Origin: Saccharospirillum alexandrii
GTDB taxonomy: Bacteria > Pseudomonadota > Gammaproteobacteria > Pseudomonadales > Natronospirillaceae
Length of the DNA stretch: 64,000 nt
Direction: 5' to 3'
NCBI RefSeq assembly: GCF_004000275.1
Contig: NZ_RCIP01000004.1
Coordinates: 186,001 to 250,000, forward strand
Positions 61,647 to 64,000 of the stretch are shown here, piece by piece. Within the stretch, counting starts at the first letter, position 1. Each line of letters opens with the position of its first letter. The translations under genes were made by a program, and so were the position numbers. Below the pieces are notes generated by a model, which saw nothing but the letters and a program-made list of their open reading frames with translations, had not been told where the DNA came from and did not search any database.

Positions 61647-62105
61647 GTGAAATTTGAAGTATCGAGCAGTCTTAAAATCAGTCCCGAAGATGTCGATGGG
61701 CTTCTTACCATGAAGGGTGTGAATAGGGAATTGAGTCCTCTCATCCGCATGACGGCACCCTCAGAATGGTCAAGTAAGCCGATCTTTGAATGGCCTACGG
61801 GCAAGGTGCTCTTCTCAAGTTGGATACTCCTTTTTGGTATCCTTCCCACTGATCGACACACGTTCTTTTTTCAATCCATTGATCGCCAACGGGGTTTTGC
61901 GGAGTCGTCGAGCTCTTTAACTAATAAGCTGTGGCAACATCGGCGGGACATCAATAGAAACGGGGCATCATGCCAGATCACCGATACAGTCGAGTTCCAG
62001 TGTAGGTTGCCAGTGCTGGCATATGTTCTGGCGCCTGTTTACCGGTTCATCTTCAAGCACCGCCATCGGGTGCTAAGGTCTTATTTTGGTGACAGCGCCA
62101 GTTAA
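61647..62105 (+). CDS. Cassette 25: SRPBCC-like protein
   Basis: 152 residues from GTG 61647 with GGAGG upstream. The order VSSSLKISPEDVDGLLTMKGVNREL, LFSSWILLFGILPTDRHTFFF, RGFAESSSSLTNKLWQHRRDI, CQITDTVEFQCRLP and a final helix RFIFKHRHRVLRSYFG matches the START/SRPBCC fold, with a helix closing a beta pocket. Such proteins bind hydrophobic ligands; none can be named here. Confidence 0.65.
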   Translation: MKFEVSSSLKISPEDVDGLLTMKGVNRELSPLIRMTAPSEWSSKPIFEWPTGKVLFSSWILLFGILPTDRHTFFFQSIDRQRGFAESSSSLTNKLWQHRRDINRNGASCQITDTVEFQCRLPVLAYVLAPVYRFIFKHRHRVLRSYFGDSAS

Positions 62106-62183
62106 CCAGTCAATTAAGTTCGTTCCGGCCTGCGGCCTCCACCGGACGCCCCTGTCGGGCCGACGCTTATTTTCGCGTTAAAT
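62100..62183 (+). repeat. attC site of cassette 25
   Basis: 84 bp, AGTTAAC to GTTAAAT (perfect right core). Body GTTCGTTCCGGCCTGCGGCC resembles the site of cassette 3. Confidence 0.88.
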
Positions 62184-62216
62184 GTCTGCTAATTAGGCCC
62201 AGAGAGGGGTAGGTTC

Positions 62217-62456
62217 ATGAAATGGTTATTGATTTATGCAGCTGTTCTCTGGGGGCTTTGGCAGGTGATCGACCTCAAGTCAGACTCCATATTCTCCGGT
62301 TTTCTCGCTCCATTTCTTTTTGGTTTCGTTCTACTGGCCTTCGTAATTTGGCTCTCAACAAAAACCAATGGGCGTTCCTCTTCAACAGGGGGGGATGGAT
62401 CGTCAGACGGATTTTTTGGGGGCGGAGACTCCGGTGGCGGTGATGGTGGTTGCTGA
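62217..62456 (+). CDS. Cassette 26: small membrane protein with Gly-rich tail
   Basis: 79 residues. Two TM helices (about 3-19 and 27-46), then a tail GGDGSSDGFFGGGDSGGGDG ending in Cys. Gly/Asp tails of this kind occur in small membrane proteins of unknown role. Confidence 0.65.
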   Translation: MKWLLIYAAVLWGLWQVIDLKSDSIFSGFLAPFLFGFVLLAFVIWLSTKTNGRSSSTGGDGSSDGFFGGGDSGGGDGGC

Positions 62457-62458
62457 CC

Positions 62459-62560
62459 ATTTAACAAGGCGCATCAATTCGCGGCCGGTGGCCGCCGGAC
62501 GCCCATTCCATTGCGGCTGCGCCTCCATTCCAAGGGCGCCGTTGTGCGCTGGCGTTAGCA
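62459..62560 (+). repeat. attC site of cassette 26
   Basis: 102 bp, ATTTAAC (perfect) to GTTAGCA. Central arms CGGTGGCCGCCGGACGCCC and GGGCGCCGTTGTGCGC are strong. Confidence 0.85.
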
Positions 62561-62576
62561 CCACAGGAAGTTTCGT

Positions 62577-63611
62577 ATGAGAGATTTAGGCCTAATGGGA
62601 GAAAGTACATTTAGCTTGTGGTGTGCTGATGTAGGTTTAATCCCAAACGGTTCTCAGGTTGATAAAACAGGATGGGACTTCTTTGTGGAATTTCCTTTTG
62701 ATACAGGACTTTCTCCACATGAAATTCATAAGTCAGCATTTGAATGCAAGGTTCAAGTCAAAGCAACGGATAAGAAAGATCGGAAGCTTCCAATTACGCT
62801 CTCAAACCTAAGACGATTAATTACAGCTCAAATGCCAGCATTCTTCGTTTTTATTGAATTTGATGGAAAAGATACTGCTCAAAGAGCTTTTGTGCTTCAT
62901 GTAGATAATGAGCTTATATCAAAGGTTTTGAAGAGGCTTCATGAGATAGAGCAGAGTGAAAATGATAATAACTTCAATAAGCGTAAAATGACTATCAACT
63001 ATGATGATAGCAATCTATTAAACGAGCCGAATGGCAGTAGCTTGAAGGAGTGTGTATTAAATCATATAGGCGACGATGTTTCTGAGTATATTGCAAATAA
63101 GAAGTCTCATTTGGAATCCACGGGTTACGAGGATGGATTTGCTCAGATAACATTTACTACCGAGGGTGAAGACAACTTAAAATCTTTAATAGACGTATCC
63201 CTTGGTATTGAAGAAGAAGTCGAAATAGCAAAGTTTAAAGGCGTTGATACGCGATTTGGTATATTGAGCAATAATCCATCATTAAGTTCTGATGGTGGGA
63301 AGTTAGCAATGCCTAATTTAGCCCCTACTTCTGAAGGTAAAATTAGGTTTAAGGAAGACCGACTATCTTCGGGACTTGTATTTGAATGTAAATTCTACAA
63401 TTCACCATTCAATATTATGGTTCCAGATGAACTAAAAAAAATGAGGGTTGAAGGAGAGTTTTTTGATCTAAAGTTCACCCCCTTTACTGGAGAAGCAAAC
63501 TACTCATTCTCCTTTGGTGAAGGAGTACGTCTTGAAGTTAAGAAATTTAGGGACGCTATTAAGTTGCTAAACTTACTAAGTACATCTGGAAAAAGGTCAT
63601 TGCTGAGCTGA
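62577..63611 (+). CDS. Cassette 27, gene 1: DUF4365-like nuclease-fold protein
   Basis: 344 residues from ATG 62577. The N-terminal 110 residues fit DUF4365, a PD-(D/E)xK-type fold: MGES with Glu9, VDKTGWDFFVEF with Asp34 and Glu38, and FECKVQVKAT with Gln60 and Lys62, followed by the LSNLRRLI helix and a strand FFVFIEFDG. The remaining 230 residues are alpha/beta and charged with no motif I know. It is the largest cassette gene here. The stop overlaps the next start (TGATG), so the two are translated together, a frequent sign of a toxin/defence pair. Nuclease activity is inferred. Confidence 0.75.
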   Translation: MRDLGLMGESTFSLWCADVGLIPNGSQVDKTGWDFFVEFPFDTGLSPHEIHKSAFECKVQVKATDKKDRKLPITLSNLRRLITAQMPAFFVFIEFDGKDTAQRAFVLHVDNELISKVLKRLHEIEQSENDNNFNKRKMTINYDDSNLLNEPNGSSLKECVLNHIGDDVSEYIANKKSHLESTGYEDGFAQITFTTEGEDNLKSLIDVSLGIEEEVEIAKFKGVDTRFGILSNNPSLSSDGGKLAMPNLAPTSEGKIRFKEDRLSSGLVFECKFYNSPFNIMVPDELKKMRVEGEFFDLKFTPFTGEANYSFSFGEGVRLEVKKFRDAIKLLNLLSTSGKRSLLS

Positions 63612-64000
63612 TGGTCGAAGGTTTTCCAAAATTAGAATTCACTGTCGGTTGTAATGAGCAAGAGTTTGAGTTCTCCAAAGAGCTAAAATCACTGGATAGC
63701 GCAGTAAAAATTATTGCAGATTTTGACTTTATGGACTTTGTTGATATTTCATTTGAGGAAGTCTCAAGATATGGAGCCCAGATAAGCCAGATGGAAGGAG
63801 TTCTAAATTCATCTGCAAATTTGTTCAAAGTGGAGTTTGGAGTAGATGGTGAAGGTTATGATCCTAATAAAGAAACAGCCTGTTTATTCCTAGTTACTAC
63901 TCCAATTGGAAGCCATGTTTTCGGAGTTATTATCGTACTCACTGGCAATGTTGTAGAGATCGATAACGCTAGATTCAGGTTACTAACCAAGGATGTGGCT
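63611..64000 (+). CDS. Cassette 27, gene 2: hypothetical protein, 3' end outside window
   Basis: An open frame of 130 codons from ATG 63611, running past the window end. Segments KLEFTVGCNEQEFEFSKEL, DSAVKIIADFDFMDFVDISF and TPIGSHVFGVIIVLTGNVVEID alternate strands and helices. It overlaps the nuclease-like gene by one base (TGATG). No family is recognised. No attC has appeared by base 64000, so it belongs to the same cassette as gene 1. Confidence 0.7.
   Translation, partial: MVEGFPKLEFTVGCNEQEFEFSKELKSLDSAVKIIADFDFMDFVDISFEEVSRYGAQISQMEGVLNSSANLFKVEFGVDGEGYDPNKETACLFLVTTPIGSHVFGVIIVLTGNVVEIDNARFRLLTKDVA

Noticed and set aside
1-64000. CRISPR arrays, tRNA and rRNA genes, insertion sequences
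   Set aside because: No regularly spaced short repeats, no cloverleaf or rRNA signatures, and no transposase were found by eye on either strand.

Overview
The window looks like a chromosomal segment of a marine gammaproteobacterium. The gene content (Trk potassium uptake, TctCBA and Frc-type ABC sugar uptake, 3-hydroxybutyrate oligomer hydrolase, DUF502, DUF3301, TIGR02647, many two-component and c-di-GMP proteins) and the GC-rich codon use fit an Oceanospirillales or Saccharospirillaceae-type genome. That assignment is inference, because no rRNA or housekeeping marker is present.

Bases 1-48,230 are ordinary GC-rich chromosome in short operons: an outer-membrane-type lipoprotein (cut by the left edge), a DUF898/M48 peptidase pair, a copper P-type ATPase behind a clear CueR-type promoter, an ABC importer joined to a gamma-glutamyltransferase and an amidase, a GGDEF-EAL protein, a response regulator/hybrid kinase pair with a phospholipase D-like protein, ribH behind an FMN riboswitch, a KdpDE-like pair next to trkH, an MFS pump with its MarR regulator, a fructose-type ABC operon with two binding proteins, a PHB-oligomer hydrolase, an HU-type protein, an HD-GYP protein, a CitAB-like pair divergent from tctCBA, bfd behind a Fur-like box, a hemolysin III protein and a fructokinase.

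Four intergenic gaps (about 2.95-3.2, 5.9-6.1, 14.0-14.1 and 39.8 kb) carry long palindromes. They belong to two related families, and two of the copies contain a shared 77-bp inner module. No gene explains them.

Bases 48,471-64,000 are a chromosomal integron. The integrase gene (minus strand) has lost its catalytic core by an internal deletion but keeps its start and a perfect LexA box. An attI-like region and 26 complete gene cassettes follow, all read rightward, each ending in an attC site (55-117 bp), plus a 27th cassette cut by the window end. The cassettes are clearly AT-richer than the chromosome. Most encode one small protein of unknown role. Recognisable ones include a YciI-like protein, a SUFU-domain protein, two GNAT acetyltransferases (one frameshifted), a PhzF-family protein, an SRPBCC-like protein, a protein with a HEPN-like RX4H motif and, at the right end, a DUF4365-like nuclease-fold protein translationally coupled to a second gene. 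Two cassettes have no convincing ORF.

The most promising candidates for undescribed biology are the two-gene nuclease-like cassette at the right end, the HEPN-like cassette, the nested palindrome family, and the integron with a dead integrase but intact SOS control.
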